Positions 6,920-14,310 are shown, counted from the stretch's first letter. The stretch is DNA of 14,459 nt from an uncultured Cloacibacillus sp. (GCA_900545755.1 URAG01000058.1:1-14459); one strand, 5' to 3'. Numbers and translations are program-made. The notes: generated from the letters alone by a model not told the origin.

Positions 6920-6944
6920 AACGGCGCGCCGTGCGTGGTAGAAT
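6916..6944 (+). promoter_or_regulatory. Putative promoter of the queD operon with a palindrome in its spacer
   Basis: CTGAAA (6916-6921, 4/6 to TTGACA) and TAGAAT (6939-6944, 5/6 to TATAAT) are separated by 17 nt. The spacer contains most of a perfect 12-bp palindrome ACGGCGCGCCGT (6921-6932), which could be an operator. It lies in the only sizeable gap (59 nt) between the heptose genes and queD. Transcription would begin near 6951, just ahead of the AGGAGG ribosome binding site at 6964-6969. Confidence 0.4.
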
Positions 6945-6978
6945 AAGGCAACTATAGAGACTCAGGAGGAATTGGGCA

Positions 6979-7350
6979 ATGCTTTTGTGCCGGGACTTCA
7001 AGTTTGATGCGGCGCATAATCTTATACATTATCACGGCAAGTGCGAGAAGCTGCACGGGCATACCTACAGGCTGCGCGTCGTGCTTAAGGGCGAGCCGGA
7101 CGCCGAGGGAATGATTTTCGACTTCGTCGACCTCAAGAAGGCGGTCAATGAGCTCGTGCTCGACAGACTCGACCACGCATATATAAACGACATCATAGAG
7201 CAGCCGACTGCGGAGTACATTTCCCGCTGGATTTTCCGCGAGCTCGACGCGCCGCTGCGCCGCGGCAACTGCCGGCTGTTTGAGGTGCAGCTGTGGGAGA
7301 CGGAAGGCTCTTCCGTAATCTGCCGCAGGGAGGACGCAGAAGATGCGTGA
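6979..7350 (+). CDS. queD: 6-carboxy-5,6,7,8-tetrahydropterin synthase (QueD/PTPS family)
   Basis: A 123-residue T-fold enzyme of COG0720 that converts dihydroneopterin triphosphate to 6-carboxytetrahydropterin, the second step from GTP toward preQ0 and queuosine. The zinc ligands are H13 (FDAAH), H26 and H28 (HGH). The catalytic residues are C22, D65 and H66 (RLDHAY), and the pterin-anchoring E107 is in LWETEGS. PTAEYIS (76-82) is also typical. The motif is C22-E23-K-L-H-G-H. The Cys marks a QueD-type enzyme. The adjacent Glu is the feature associated with PTPS-III enzymes that feed folate synthesis, so dual function is possible. The ATG at 6979 has AGGAGG (6964-6969) at 9-nt spacing. It overlaps folE2, whose product supplies its substrate, by 8 bp. 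Confidence 0.92.
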   Translation: MLLCRDFKFDAAHNLIHYHGKCEKLHGHTYRLRVVLKGEPDAEGMIFDFVDLKKAVNELVLDRLDHAYINDIIEQPTAEYISRWIFRELDAPLRRGNCRLFEVQLWETEGSSVICRREDAEDA

Positions 7351-8119
7351 CGTTCAGAACGAAGCCGACGATAGAAATCTGGCGATAGACCGCGTAGGGA
7401 TAAGCGGCATCTCGTGGCCCATCTCCGTGCCGGACCGGGAGAACGGCGTGCAGGAGACGGTCGCCGAGGTGAGCCTTTCGGTCTCGCTGCCGCAGGACTA
7501 CCGCGGCACGCACATGAGCCGCTTCATAGAAGTTTTGAGCGCACAGGAGAAGAAGGTCACCTTCCACAATATGGAGGGGCTTCTCGCAAATCTCAAGGAG
7601 CGCCTTCACGCGGAGGACGCGCACGCAGTTTTTGAATTTCCTTATTTTATAACGAAGAGAGCGCCGGTCAGCGGCGCACGCGGGCGCGTAAGGTGCGACG
7701 TGCGCTTCGACGCGGCGATGCTGGGCTGCGACTTCGACCTAGTGACGACGGTCGTGGCGCCGGTGCAGACGCTCTGCCCGTGCTCGAAGGAGATCTCAGA
7801 GTTCGGCGCGCACAACCAGCGCGCCCACGCATCTATTTCAGTGCGGCTAGCGTCGTTCGTATGGCTTGAGGAATTTATAGAGATGGCCGACCGATGCGCC
7901 TCCGCGCCAATCTACAGCCTGCTCAAACGCGAGGATGAAAAGTACGTCACAGAGCGCGCATACAAGAATCCGCGCTTCGTCGAGGACGCAGTGCGCGACC
8001 TGGCGCTTGCTATGCAGGCCGACGAACGCGTGCGCTGGTTCCGGGTCTCTGTGGCGAGCCACGAAAGCATACACAATCACGACGCCTTCGCCGTGATAGA
8101 AAAGGACAAGAGAAGATGA
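7343..8119 (+). CDS. folE2: GTP cyclohydrolase IB
   Basis: A 258-residue type IB GTP cyclohydrolase of the FolE2/MptA family that converts GTP to dihydroneopterin triphosphate, the shared entry to folate and 7-deazapurine pathways. DVQNEADDRNLAIDRVGI (3-20), GTHMSRF (55-61), LCPCSKEISEFGAHNQRAH (144-162) and SHESIHNHDA (239-248) are family landmarks. By spacing, the metal ligands are C145, H157, E199 and H244. Unlike zinc-only FolE, this family can use other divalent metals and is often kept or induced under zinc shortage. Nothing in the sequence here shows zinc control; no clear Zur box was seen. The ATG at 7343 has GGGAGG (7328-7333) at 9-nt spacing inside queD. The 8-bp overlap with queD and the 4-bp overlap with the next gene indicate one transcript. 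Confidence 0.95.
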   Translation: MRDVQNEADDRNLAIDRVGISGISWPISVPDRENGVQETVAEVSLSVSLPQDYRGTHMSRFIEVLSAQEKKVTFHNMEGLLANLKERLHAEDAHAVFEFPYFITKRAPVSGARGRVRCDVRFDAAMLGCDFDLVTTVVAPVQTLCPCSKEISEFGAHNQRAHASISVRLASFVWLEEFIEMADRCASAPIYSLLKREDEKYVTERAYKNPRFVEDAVRDLALAMQADERVRWFRVSVASHESIHNHDAFAVIEKDKRR

Positions 8120-9315
8120 CTTCGACGAAAAAACAGCTTCGCCGTGCGGTGCTGAACGACGCGGGGGCAGAACGCGCCAAGCGCGGGCATCCGTGGATTT
8201 TCCGCGGCAGCTTGCTTCAGGTTCCCGCATGCGCGCCTGGCGACATCGTCGCCTTCGCCGACAGGCGCGGCGAGGCGCTAGGCTGGGGGCTCTGGAGCGA
8301 GAGCGCGCTATGCATCCGCGTACTGTCGCTCGGTTCCCACGAGCCGGATCAGATGGCGCTGCTGCGCTCGCGCATAGAGGCGGCGCTCGAAGCGCGCAAG
8401 AAATGGTGCGCCGGCGAGGAATGCTTCCGCTGGGTCCACGGCGAGGGCGACCGCCTGCCGGGGGTGACCGCAGACCTCTACGGCGACGTTTTGTCGCTTC
8501 AGCTCTCGGCCTATGGCTGGTACCGCCACGCCGCCGAAGTGGCGAAGATTTTCCGGAAGGTAAAAAAATTATCTGCGATCATATTGCGCAACGACACGAA
8601 GCACCTCGACAAGGAGGGCATTCCGCGCGAGGTGAAGCCCCTGCTCGGCGAGATGCCGGAGAAGCCGCTGCGCGTGCGCATAGGCGATACGCTTGAGCTC
8701 GTAGACGTCGCAGGCGGACAGAAAACCGGCGCTTACCTCGACGTAAGGCACGTCCCGGCGCTCGCCGGGCCGCTCTATAAAGGCGCCGATGTGCTCGACT
8801 GCTTCTGTTATCAGGGGCATTTCACGGCGCACGCGCTGAAAGCGGGGGCCGTCCGCGTCACGGCGATAGACCAGTCCGAGGCGGCGCTCGCGCGCGCTAA
8901 GGAAAACCTCACGCTCAACGGCCTCGACGGCTCGCGAGCGGAGTTCCGCTGCGGCAACGCCTTCGACATAATGCGCGAGATAGACGCGGAGCGTCGGCGA
9001 TTCGACCTCGTAATCATGGACCCGCCGCCCTTCTCGCCGTCAAAGGGACAGCTCGACTCAGCGCGGCGCGGCTACAAGGAACTCGCGGTGCGGGGCTTCC
9101 GCCGCCTCGGCGCTGGCGGGCATCTCATATTTATGTCTTGCAGCCACGCGTTCACGCGCGACATGCTTTTCGACGTGCTTGCAGACGCGGCGCGCGACGC
9201 TGGAGCCGTCTGCCGCGTGGTGCGCGAGATACATCAGCCCGAGGATCATCCGGCGCTGCTCGGAGTTCCAGAGACGGACTACCTCAAGGGCTTCATTATG
9301 GGAGTGGAAGAATGA
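8116..9315 (+). CDS. Class I SAM-dependent rRNA cytosine methyltransferase (RlmI-like)
   Basis: A 399-residue protein with an N-terminal PUA domain (about 1-85, including GHPWIFRGSL at 24-33), a linker domain, and a Rossmann-fold methyltransferase domain from about 190. It most resembles RlmI, which makes 5-methylcytosine in 23S rRNA (C1962 in E. coli). GQKTGAYLDVR (201-211) is the RlmI-family hallmark. DVLDCFCYQGHFTAHALKAG (225-244) binds SAM, DPPPFSPSK (302-310) is the catalytic motif IV, and SCSH (341-344) holds the conserved Cys. Length and domain order are those of RlmI. The exact rRNA target cannot be read from sequence. The ATG lies in an ATGA overlap with the folE2 stop, and its own stop overlaps the next start the same way. 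Confidence 0.9.
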   Translation: MTSTKKQLRRAVLNDAGAERAKRGHPWIFRGSLLQVPACAPGDIVAFADRRGEALGWGLWSESALCIRVLSLGSHEPDQMALLRSRIEAALEARKKWCAGEECFRWVHGEGDRLPGVTADLYGDVLSLQLSAYGWYRHAAEVAKIFRKVKKLSAIILRNDTKHLDKEGIPREVKPLLGEMPEKPLRVRIGDTLELVDVAGGQKTGAYLDVRHVPALAGPLYKGADVLDCFCYQGHFTAHALKAGAVRVTAIDQSEAALARAKENLTLNGLDGSRAEFRCGNAFDIMREIDAERRRFDLVIMDPPPFSPSKGQLDSARRGYKELAVRGFRRLGAGGHLIFMSCSHAFTRDMLFDVLADAARDAGAVCRVVREIHQPEDHPALLGVPETDYLKGFIMGVEE

Positions 9316-9962
9316 CAGACATCCAAGCCGCGCTCTTTGATTTCGACATGACGCTTGTCGACAGCAGTTGGGGTATCGCGCACTGCACGAATGAATTCGC
9401 AAAGCTCAAGGGGCTGCGCCCCGTGCCGCGCGAGACCGTCATGGCGGCGATAGGGCTTACGATAATAGACAGCTGGAAAATGTACTGGGGCGAATTTCGT
9501 CAGGATTGGCTCAAGGAATACCGCGAGAAGTTCCGCGGCGAGGAGCGTAAGATGATGCGTCTCTTCCCAGACACAATCCAGACGCTCGACGCGCTGCGCG
9601 GCGCGGGGATAAAGACCGGGCTCGTCTCGAACAGGCAGTTCGCGCGCAACCCCGCCGAATATCTCGGCATCGCGGACAGATTCGACGTTATAATCGGCCT
9701 CGAGGACGTGGCGCACGCAAAGCCTGACCCAGAACCGCTGCTAACCGCGTTATCTCGTCTCGGCGTCGAGCCGGAGCGGGCCATTTACGTCGGAGACACC
9801 GACATAGACATGAAGACCGCCGTCGCTGCCGGAGTGCGCGGCGTAGGCGTGACGACAGGCAATTTCAACGCGGAGCAGCAGCTCTCAGCCGGAGCGTGGC
9901 GCGTATGCGCCCATCTCGACGAGGTTCCGGCGCTTTGCGGAGTTTCGCCGCGCCGCAAGTAA
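9312..9962 (+). CDS. HAD-superfamily phosphatase (phosphoglycolate phosphatase/PpaX-like)
   Basis: A 216-residue subfamily IA haloacid dehalogenase-type hydrolase with an alpha-helical cap between about residues 17 and 85. Motif I is DFDMTLVDS (10-18) with nucleophile D10 and acid D12; Met replaces the usual Gly of DxDGT. Motif II is SNRQ (106-109), the motif III Lys is K137 in AKPDPEPL, and motif IV is GDTDIDMKTA (161-170) with D162 and D166. All catalytic residues are present. The substrate is unknown; phosphoglycolate or a small phosphoester or pyrophosphate is likely. The start is the ATG at 9312 in an ATGA overlap with the methyltransferase stop, with GGAG (9301-9304) at 7-nt spacing. 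Upstream in-frame starts lie inside the methyltransferase gene and give a low-complexity leader, so I reject them. Confidence 0.88.
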   Translation: MTDIQAALFDFDMTLVDSSWGIAHCTNEFAKLKGLRPVPRETVMAAIGLTIIDSWKMYWGEFRQDWLKEYREKFRGEERKMMRLFPDTIQTLDALRGAGIKTGLVSNRQFARNPAEYLGIADRFDVIIGLEDVAHAKPDPEPLLTALSRLGVEPERAIYVGDTDIDMKTAVAAGVRGVGVTTGNFNAEQQLSAGAWRVCAHLDEVPALCGVSPRRK

Positions 9963-9969
9963 TATAATA

Positions 9970-10905
9970 ATGGTAAGGAAGTACGTCCCGGAGAAGAAAA
10001 GCAGGGCCTTCAGCATAACCTACTGGTGCGGCGTGCTCATCATAATAGCGCTGTGGGTGTGGGCTTTCAAACTCTATTTCGACAGGTACGAATATCTGCA
10101 CCCAGACATAACGTGGGCGGCTCCAGGGATAGACACACAGCTTGTCCGTGTACAGGGCTTCCTGCTATGGAAGGAGAACATTATACGCGCGCCAGTCTCC
10201 GGCGTATGCGTCTACCCGCTAGGCAAAGGGCCGGTGCGCGTGCCGCGCGGAGCGGTGATAGCGAGAGTCGGGGGCCGCGACGTGAAGGCATACCAGCAGG
10301 GATATTTCGTCGCTGGCAAGGACGGGCGTGAGCAAGGCTGGCGCTATTCGACGCTCTGGCACACGAAGCGCAGCGAGTTCTCGACTGAAACGAAACTGCG
10401 CTACTTCAGCGACGGCGCGCAGGTGGCGCGCGGACAGATGATAGGCAAGATTGCCGAGCAGCCGCAGGAACTGCGTTTCATCGGCTACCTGCCTTCACGC
10501 GGCGATATAGCGAAGCAGCTTAAAAAAGAAAAGCTTCGTGTGCGTATGGACGCGGAGGATACAGTATCCGACGCAGAGGTGCGCGTCACGCGCAAGGACG
10601 GCAAGCTGACTAAATTCGCCCTCGCGATGCCATGGTTCCCGCCCGAAATGCTTATGTCGCGCAACTACGAGCTGATAGTAGACGCAGGACAGACGCGCGG
10701 AGCGCTGATTCCGCAGAGCGCTCTTCTCAAGAAGAGCGGCAAAACGGGAGTCTACATGATCCGCGGCGCGCGCGTAGTGTTCGCGCCGGTGTCTGGAAAG
10801 ATGCTGAACGGCGGCATGTTCCTCGTCACTAAAGGGATATCCGTCGGCGACGCCGTCGTCGAGGACGCCGCCTCCGCCAGAGAAGGAAGGATACAACTTT
10901 GGTAA
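9970..10905 (+). CDS. Membrane-anchored HlyD-like protein
   Basis: A 311-residue protein with a basic N-terminus, one membrane segment (about 17-37, WCGVLIIIALWVWAF) and a large extracytoplasmic part. APVSGVCVYPLGKGPVRVPRG (74-94) and DGAQVARGQMIGKIAE (148-163) look like the two halves of a barrel-sandwich (lipoyl-like) hybrid as in HlyD/MFP adaptors. LIPQSALLKKSGKTGVYMI (246-264) and ISVGDAVVED (290-299) look like the adaptor's beta-barrel and membrane-proximal parts. I see no long coiled-coil hairpin between the lipoyl halves, and no transporter gene is adjacent, so a classic efflux adaptor role is doubtful. HlyD-like proteins also occur beside yggS/sepF/divIVA in Firmicutes, matching the neighbours here and suggesting an envelope or division role. 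It starts 7 nt after the previous stop with no clear ribosome binding site. Recognition is by motif pattern only. Confidence 0.75.
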   Translation: MVRKYVPEKKSRAFSITYWCGVLIIIALWVWAFKLYFDRYEYLHPDITWAAPGIDTQLVRVQGFLLWKENIIRAPVSGVCVYPLGKGPVRVPRGAVIARVGGRDVKAYQQGYFVAGKDGREQGWRYSTLWHTKRSEFSTETKLRYFSDGAQVARGQMIGKIAEQPQELRFIGYLPSRGDIAKQLKKEKLRVRMDAEDTVSDAEVRVTRKDGKLTKFALAMPWFPPEMLMSRNYELIVDAGQTRGALIPQSALLKKSGKTGVYMIRGARVVFAPVSGKMLNGGMFLVTKGISVGDAVVEDAASAREGRIQLW

Positions 10906-11606
10906 CAACTATAAAGGAAAACGTCGAAAGGATAAGGGCCGAGATCGCCGAAGCCGCGCGGCGCGCTGGACGCGATGCGGGAAGAGTGCGCCTCATGGGC
11001 GTCACGAAGTTCCACCCGCTCGAAATGATGCTTGAAGCGGCGCCGCTGCTTGACTTAATCGGCGAAAACCGCGTGCAGGAGGCGGCGGAAAAACGCGCCG
11101 CATGGCCAGAGGGGACGCCGTCATGTCCGTGGCATCTAATCGGGCATCTTCAGCGTAACAAGATACGGCGCGCGCTTGAGAACTTCGATTTGGTCGAGAG
11201 CATAGACTCGCTTGAAACGGCCTGTTCGATGGACCGCGTTCTGCGCGAGGGCGGCGCGGAGAGGCACTTCCCCGTCTTCATAGAGGTCAACATGTCGCGC
11301 GAACCAGCGAAGAGCGGCGTCGCGCCAGAAGAGGCTGAGAGGCTTCTCGAAAGCATGATGAAAACAGCGCCGTCGCTGCAAATTGAAGGGCTTATGACCG
11401 TCGCCGAGGACACTGACGACGAAGCCGTCCTGCACGCCACATTCGGCGGGCTGCGCGGACTGCGCGACAGACTCGCCTCAGCCTCTGGGCTTCCGCTGGC
11501 GGAGCTCTCGATGGGCATGAGCGGCGACTTCCCCATAGCGGTCGAAGAAGGCAGCACGATAGTGCGAGTCGGCAGCGCCATCTTCGGCCCGAGAAATTAC
11601 GGCTAA
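10899..11606 (+). CDS. yggS: YggS/PLPBP-family pyridoxal 5'-phosphate homeostasis protein
   Basis: A 235-residue single-domain fold type III PLP protein (YggS, YlmE or PROSC family). It has no confirmed catalytic reaction and buffers PLP and amino/keto acid balance in the cytoplasm. The PLP lysine is K37 in LMGVTKFHP (32-40). Family segments are GENRVQEA (55-62), WHLIGHLQRNK (78-88), EGLMTVAE (163-170) and LSMGMSGDFPIAVEEGST (203-220), the last being the phosphate-binding region. The start is TTG at 10899 with AAGGAAGG (10883-10890) at 8-nt spacing; it overlaps the HlyD-like gene by 7 bp. The length is typical. Its place before divIVA mirrors the Firmicutes ylmE-sepF-ylmG-ylmH-divIVA cluster, but sepF, ylmG and ylmH are absent here. 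Confidence 0.94.
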   Translation: MVTTIKENVERIRAEIAEAARRAGRDAGRVRLMGVTKFHPLEMMLEAAPLLDLIGENRVQEAAEKRAAWPEGTPSCPWHLIGHLQRNKIRRALENFDLVESIDSLETACSMDRVLREGGAERHFPVFIEVNMSREPAKSGVAPEEAERLLESMMKTAPSLQIEGLMTVAEDTDDEAVLHATFGGLRGLRDRLASASGLPLAELSMGMSGDFPIAVEEGSTIVRVGSAIFGPRNYG

Positions 11607-11634
11607 ACCGACTTTATATAAAGGAGCAGATGAA

Positions 11635-12249
11635 ATGTCCGAACTTTTAACCTCTCTTGACGTTGTGAACCAGTCCTTCAAAAAGAGCCTGCGCGGCTAC
11701 GACGCGGCGGAGGTTGACGAGTTTCTCGACCACGTCGCCGAGACGCTCCAGTTCTATAATCAGAAAACGAAAGAGCTCGAGCGGGATCTCGCGGCGAAAC
11801 AGGAAAGCCTCGCCGAGTACGACAGGATGAAGGACGTGCTCCACGAGGCGCTGCTCATGGCGCAGAAGAGTGCGGACGACCGTGTGAAGAGCGCACGCGA
11901 GCAGGCGAACAAGATAATCTCCGACGCGAAGGAGCAGGCCGACGCGATGTGCCGCGAGGCGGCGAGCGAGGCGGAACGGCTGCGCGCCGGCGTCGAACAG
12001 ATACGCAACATCCGCGACATGTACGCGCAGGAGTTCCGCGGAATCCTCGCAAAGTTCGACAACCAACTTAACCAGGCGATGAATTCGCAGCTCGGCGGAG
12101 CGGTGGACAGCGTACTCGAAGTGCGCGAGAAACCGGCGGAGGAACCTCAGCCGGAGGACGCGGAAGAGCCGCAGCTGAAATCAGAGCCGGGCGATTTCGC
12201 CGCGGCGTGCGGGATGCTCGGCGTAGACCCGCAGGAGATACTGAAATAG
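11635..12249 (+). CDS. divIVA: DivIVA-family cell division/polarity protein
   Basis: A 204-residue coiled-coil protein that binds curved membrane at poles or septum and recruits division or wall-growth factors. The N-terminal lipid-binding domain is recognisable from SFKKSLRGYDAAEVDEFLDH (14-33). By alignment with B. subtilis DivIVA, the membrane-inserting Phe17-Arg18 pair corresponds to L19-R20. A long charged coiled coil runs from about residue 33 to 125. It is followed by MYAQEFRGILAKFDNQL (129-145), an acidic Pro/Glu-rich linker (166-185) and a short conserved-looking tail GMLGVDPQEILK (193-204). The ATG at 11635 has AAGGAG (11621-11626) at 8-nt spacing. It lies 28 nt after yggS and 12 nt before recG. 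In a diderm, the binding partner of DivIVA is not predictable from sequence. Confidence 0.93.
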   Translation: MSELLTSLDVVNQSFKKSLRGYDAAEVDEFLDHVAETLQFYNQKTKELERDLAAKQESLAEYDRMKDVLHEALLMAQKSADDRVKSAREQANKIISDAKEQADAMCREAASEAERLRAGVEQIRNIRDMYAQEFRGILAKFDNQLNQAMNSQLGGAVDSVLEVREKPAEEPQPEDAEEPQLKSEPGDFAAACGMLGVDPQEILK

Positions 12250-12261
12250 CGGCGGCCAGCC

Positions 12262-14268
12262 TTGGATGAAAGACTCTCGGCTCCGCTCTCCGTCATAAAA
12301 GGGGCGGGGCCGCGCAGAGTTGGGCTGCTTGAAAAGCTCGGCCTTCGCACGATTTACGACCTGCTCTGGTTCTTCCCGAGAAAGTACGAAGACCGCAGGA
12401 ACGTCAGAAAAATATCCGCCCTAGTGCCGGGCGCGCCCTCCGTTGTAATCGCTGAGTCGCGCGGCTGTGATGCGCGTGCGCTCCCGGGGCGCGGACGCAG
12501 GCTGATAAAGTGCCGCTTCTCCGACGGGAGCGGGGTGCTCGACGCCGTATGGTTCAACATCAAAGGGCTTGAAAACTCGCTCAAAGAGGGTACGCGCGCC
12601 GCGCTCTACGGCGTCCCGTCGCTTCGCGGCGGCGTCTTTGAAATGCTCTCGCCAGAGTTCGAAATACTAAAAGACGGCGAGGGGCCGGAGGGCTTCGCAG
12701 GCATCGTCCCCGTCTACCCGCTCACGGCAGGGCTGCCGAAGAACTGGCTTTGCCGGACGATCGCTGCGGCGGTGAAAAAATACGCGCCGCTTCTCGAAGA
12801 GCCGATCCCGCAGGAAATTATAGAAAAAAACAGACTAACGCCGCTCGCGGAATCCGTCATGCAGATGCACGCACCAGACTCCCCGCAGAGCTGGAAAGAA
12901 GCGCGGCGGCGCATAGCCTACGGCGAGCTCTTCGAGCTCCAGCTAGCGATGGCCGCCGCGCGCGCAAAAAACGCGAAAAGCGGCGCTGCGCGTGCCGAGC
13001 GCGGCCCGCTCTTCCGCGCGATGATTGAAAACCTTCCATTCAAACTCACAGATTCGCAGCAAAAAACAATAGATGAAATAATCGGCGGTGCGTCTGCTGG
13101 CGCGCAGAGCGCGCGGCTGCTTCAGGGCGACGTCGGCTCCGGCAAGACTGCAGTCGCCGCCGCCTTCGCCGCCGCGATATGCGACGGCGGGGCGCAGTGC
13201 GCTGTGCTCGCGCCGACCGAAGCGCTCGCCGGACAGCTCTGCGCCCAGATGAAAAGATACATCCCTCTCGGCGACGGCGAGTGCCTGCTGATAAAGGGCT
13301 CGACGCCCGCCGCGGCGCGCCGGGAGGCCGAGGCCGCCGCCGCAGACGGAAGCGCGCGGATAATAGCCGGAACGCAGGCCCTTCTCTCAGAAAAGCTGAA
13401 ATTCCATAAATTAGGCGCGGTGATAATAGACGAACAGCAGCGCTTCGGCGTGCGCCAGCGCGCGCGGCTCCTCGCCGACGCCGCGCATCCGCACCTGCTT
13501 ATGATGAGCGCGACGCCGATACCGCGCACGACGGCGATGACGCTGTACGGCGACCTCGACCTGTCGGTCATCGACTCCGTCCCCGCCGGGCGCGCGCCGG
13601 TCGAAACGCGGCTCGCGGACTACTCGAAACTGCCTGAGATGCTGCGTTTCGCGGCGCGCGAAATTCTCGCGGGCGGGCGCGTCTACTGGATATGTCCGCG
13701 CGTCGAGGAGGGGGACGGCGCGGCCGTCTCGGCTGTGAAGCGTTACGAATGGCTCGCGAAGAAGCTGCCGCCCGTGAAAATCTCGCTCGTCCACGGACAG
13801 ATGGACGTCATGGACAAGGAGCGAGCCCTCGCAGATTTCCGAAGCGGCGCGTCGCAGCTGCTCGTCGGCACGACGGTGCTCGAAGTCGGCATAGACGTGC
13901 CAGAGGCGAGCGTAATCGTCATAGAGTCGCCCGAGCGCTACGGCCTTTCGCAGCTCCACCAGCTCCGAGGGCGCGTAGGGCGCGGCGCGCGGCGCGGAGT
14001 CTGCATCCTGCTTTCGAACGCGGCGGAGGACGCGCCGCGGCTGCGGAAATTCGCCGCGACGAACGATGGCTTCGAGATAGCGCGCATAGATTTGGAGGCG
14101 CGAGGCACAGGCGAGCTGGCGGGGCTGACGCAGCACGGGGACGCGGGGATGAAGATCGCGGACCTCACGCGCGACGCGGAGCTCGCCGCGCTGGCGCGCC
14201 GCGACGTAGCGGAGCTCGCCGCGCGCGGCTGGCTGCACCCATGCCATACCGCGCAGCAGGAAAAATAA
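12262..14268 (+). CDS. recG: ATP-dependent DNA helicase RecG
   Basis: A 668-residue superfamily 2 helicase/translocase that remodels stalled replication forks and branched DNA. Helix-hairpin-helix-like VIKGAGPRRVGLLEKLG (11-27) leads into the OB-fold wedge domain (about 58-135). Walker A is GDVGSGKT (289-296), motif Ia is LAPTEALA (316-323), motif II is DEQQRFG (390-396), motif III is SATPIPRT (416-423), motif V is VGTTVLEVGIDVPEA (535-549) and motif VI is HQLRGRVGRG (566-575). The C-terminal TRG region has GFEIARIDLEARGTGELAG (603-621). Motif II ends in Gln where E. coli RecG has His (DEQH). The start is TTG at 12262, 12 nt after divIVA; the only nearby ATG (12266) is out of frame, and homology begins within a few residues. 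The ribosome binding site is weak. The length is near the usual 680-700. Confidence 0.96.
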   Translation: MDERLSAPLSVIKGAGPRRVGLLEKLGLRTIYDLLWFFPRKYEDRRNVRKISALVPGAPSVVIAESRGCDARALPGRGRRLIKCRFSDGSGVLDAVWFNIKGLENSLKEGTRAALYGVPSLRGGVFEMLSPEFEILKDGEGPEGFAGIVPVYPLTAGLPKNWLCRTIAAAVKKYAPLLEEPIPQEIIEKNRLTPLAESVMQMHAPDSPQSWKEARRRIAYGELFELQLAMAAARAKNAKSGAARAERGPLFRAMIENLPFKLTDSQQKTIDEIIGGASAGAQSARLLQGDVGSGKTAVAAAFAAAICDGGAQCAVLAPTEALAGQLCAQMKRYIPLGDGECLLIKGSTPAAARREAEAAAADGSARIIAGTQALLSEKLKFHKLGAVIIDEQQRFGVRQRARLLADAAHPHLLMMSATPIPRTTAMTLYGDLDLSVIDSVPAGRAPVETRLADYSKLPEMLRFAAREILAGGRVYWICPRVEEGDGAAVSAVKRYEWLAKKLPPVKISLVHGQMDVMDKERALADFRSGASQLLVGTTVLEVGIDVPEASVIVIESPERYGLSQLHQLRGRVGRGARRGVCILLSNAAEDAPRLRKFAATNDGFEIARIDLEARGTGELAGLTQHGDAGMKIADLTRDAELAALARRDVAELAARGWLHPCHTAQQEK

Positions 14269-14310
14269 CTTTTCGCAGAAGAATCAGTATTTTGAAGTAT
14301 TTCCGCTTCC

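Noticed and set aside
9138..9311. N-terminal extension of the HAD phosphatase
   Set aside because: It lies within the 3' end of the methyltransferase gene and encodes an Arg-rich leader. The ATG at 9312 has a ribosome binding site and starts right before the DFDMT motif.
13411..14247. 278-residue minus-strand open frame opposite recG
   Set aside because: It is an Arg/Ala-rich shadow of the recG coding frame caused by GC-rich third positions. The helicase motifs are on the plus strand.
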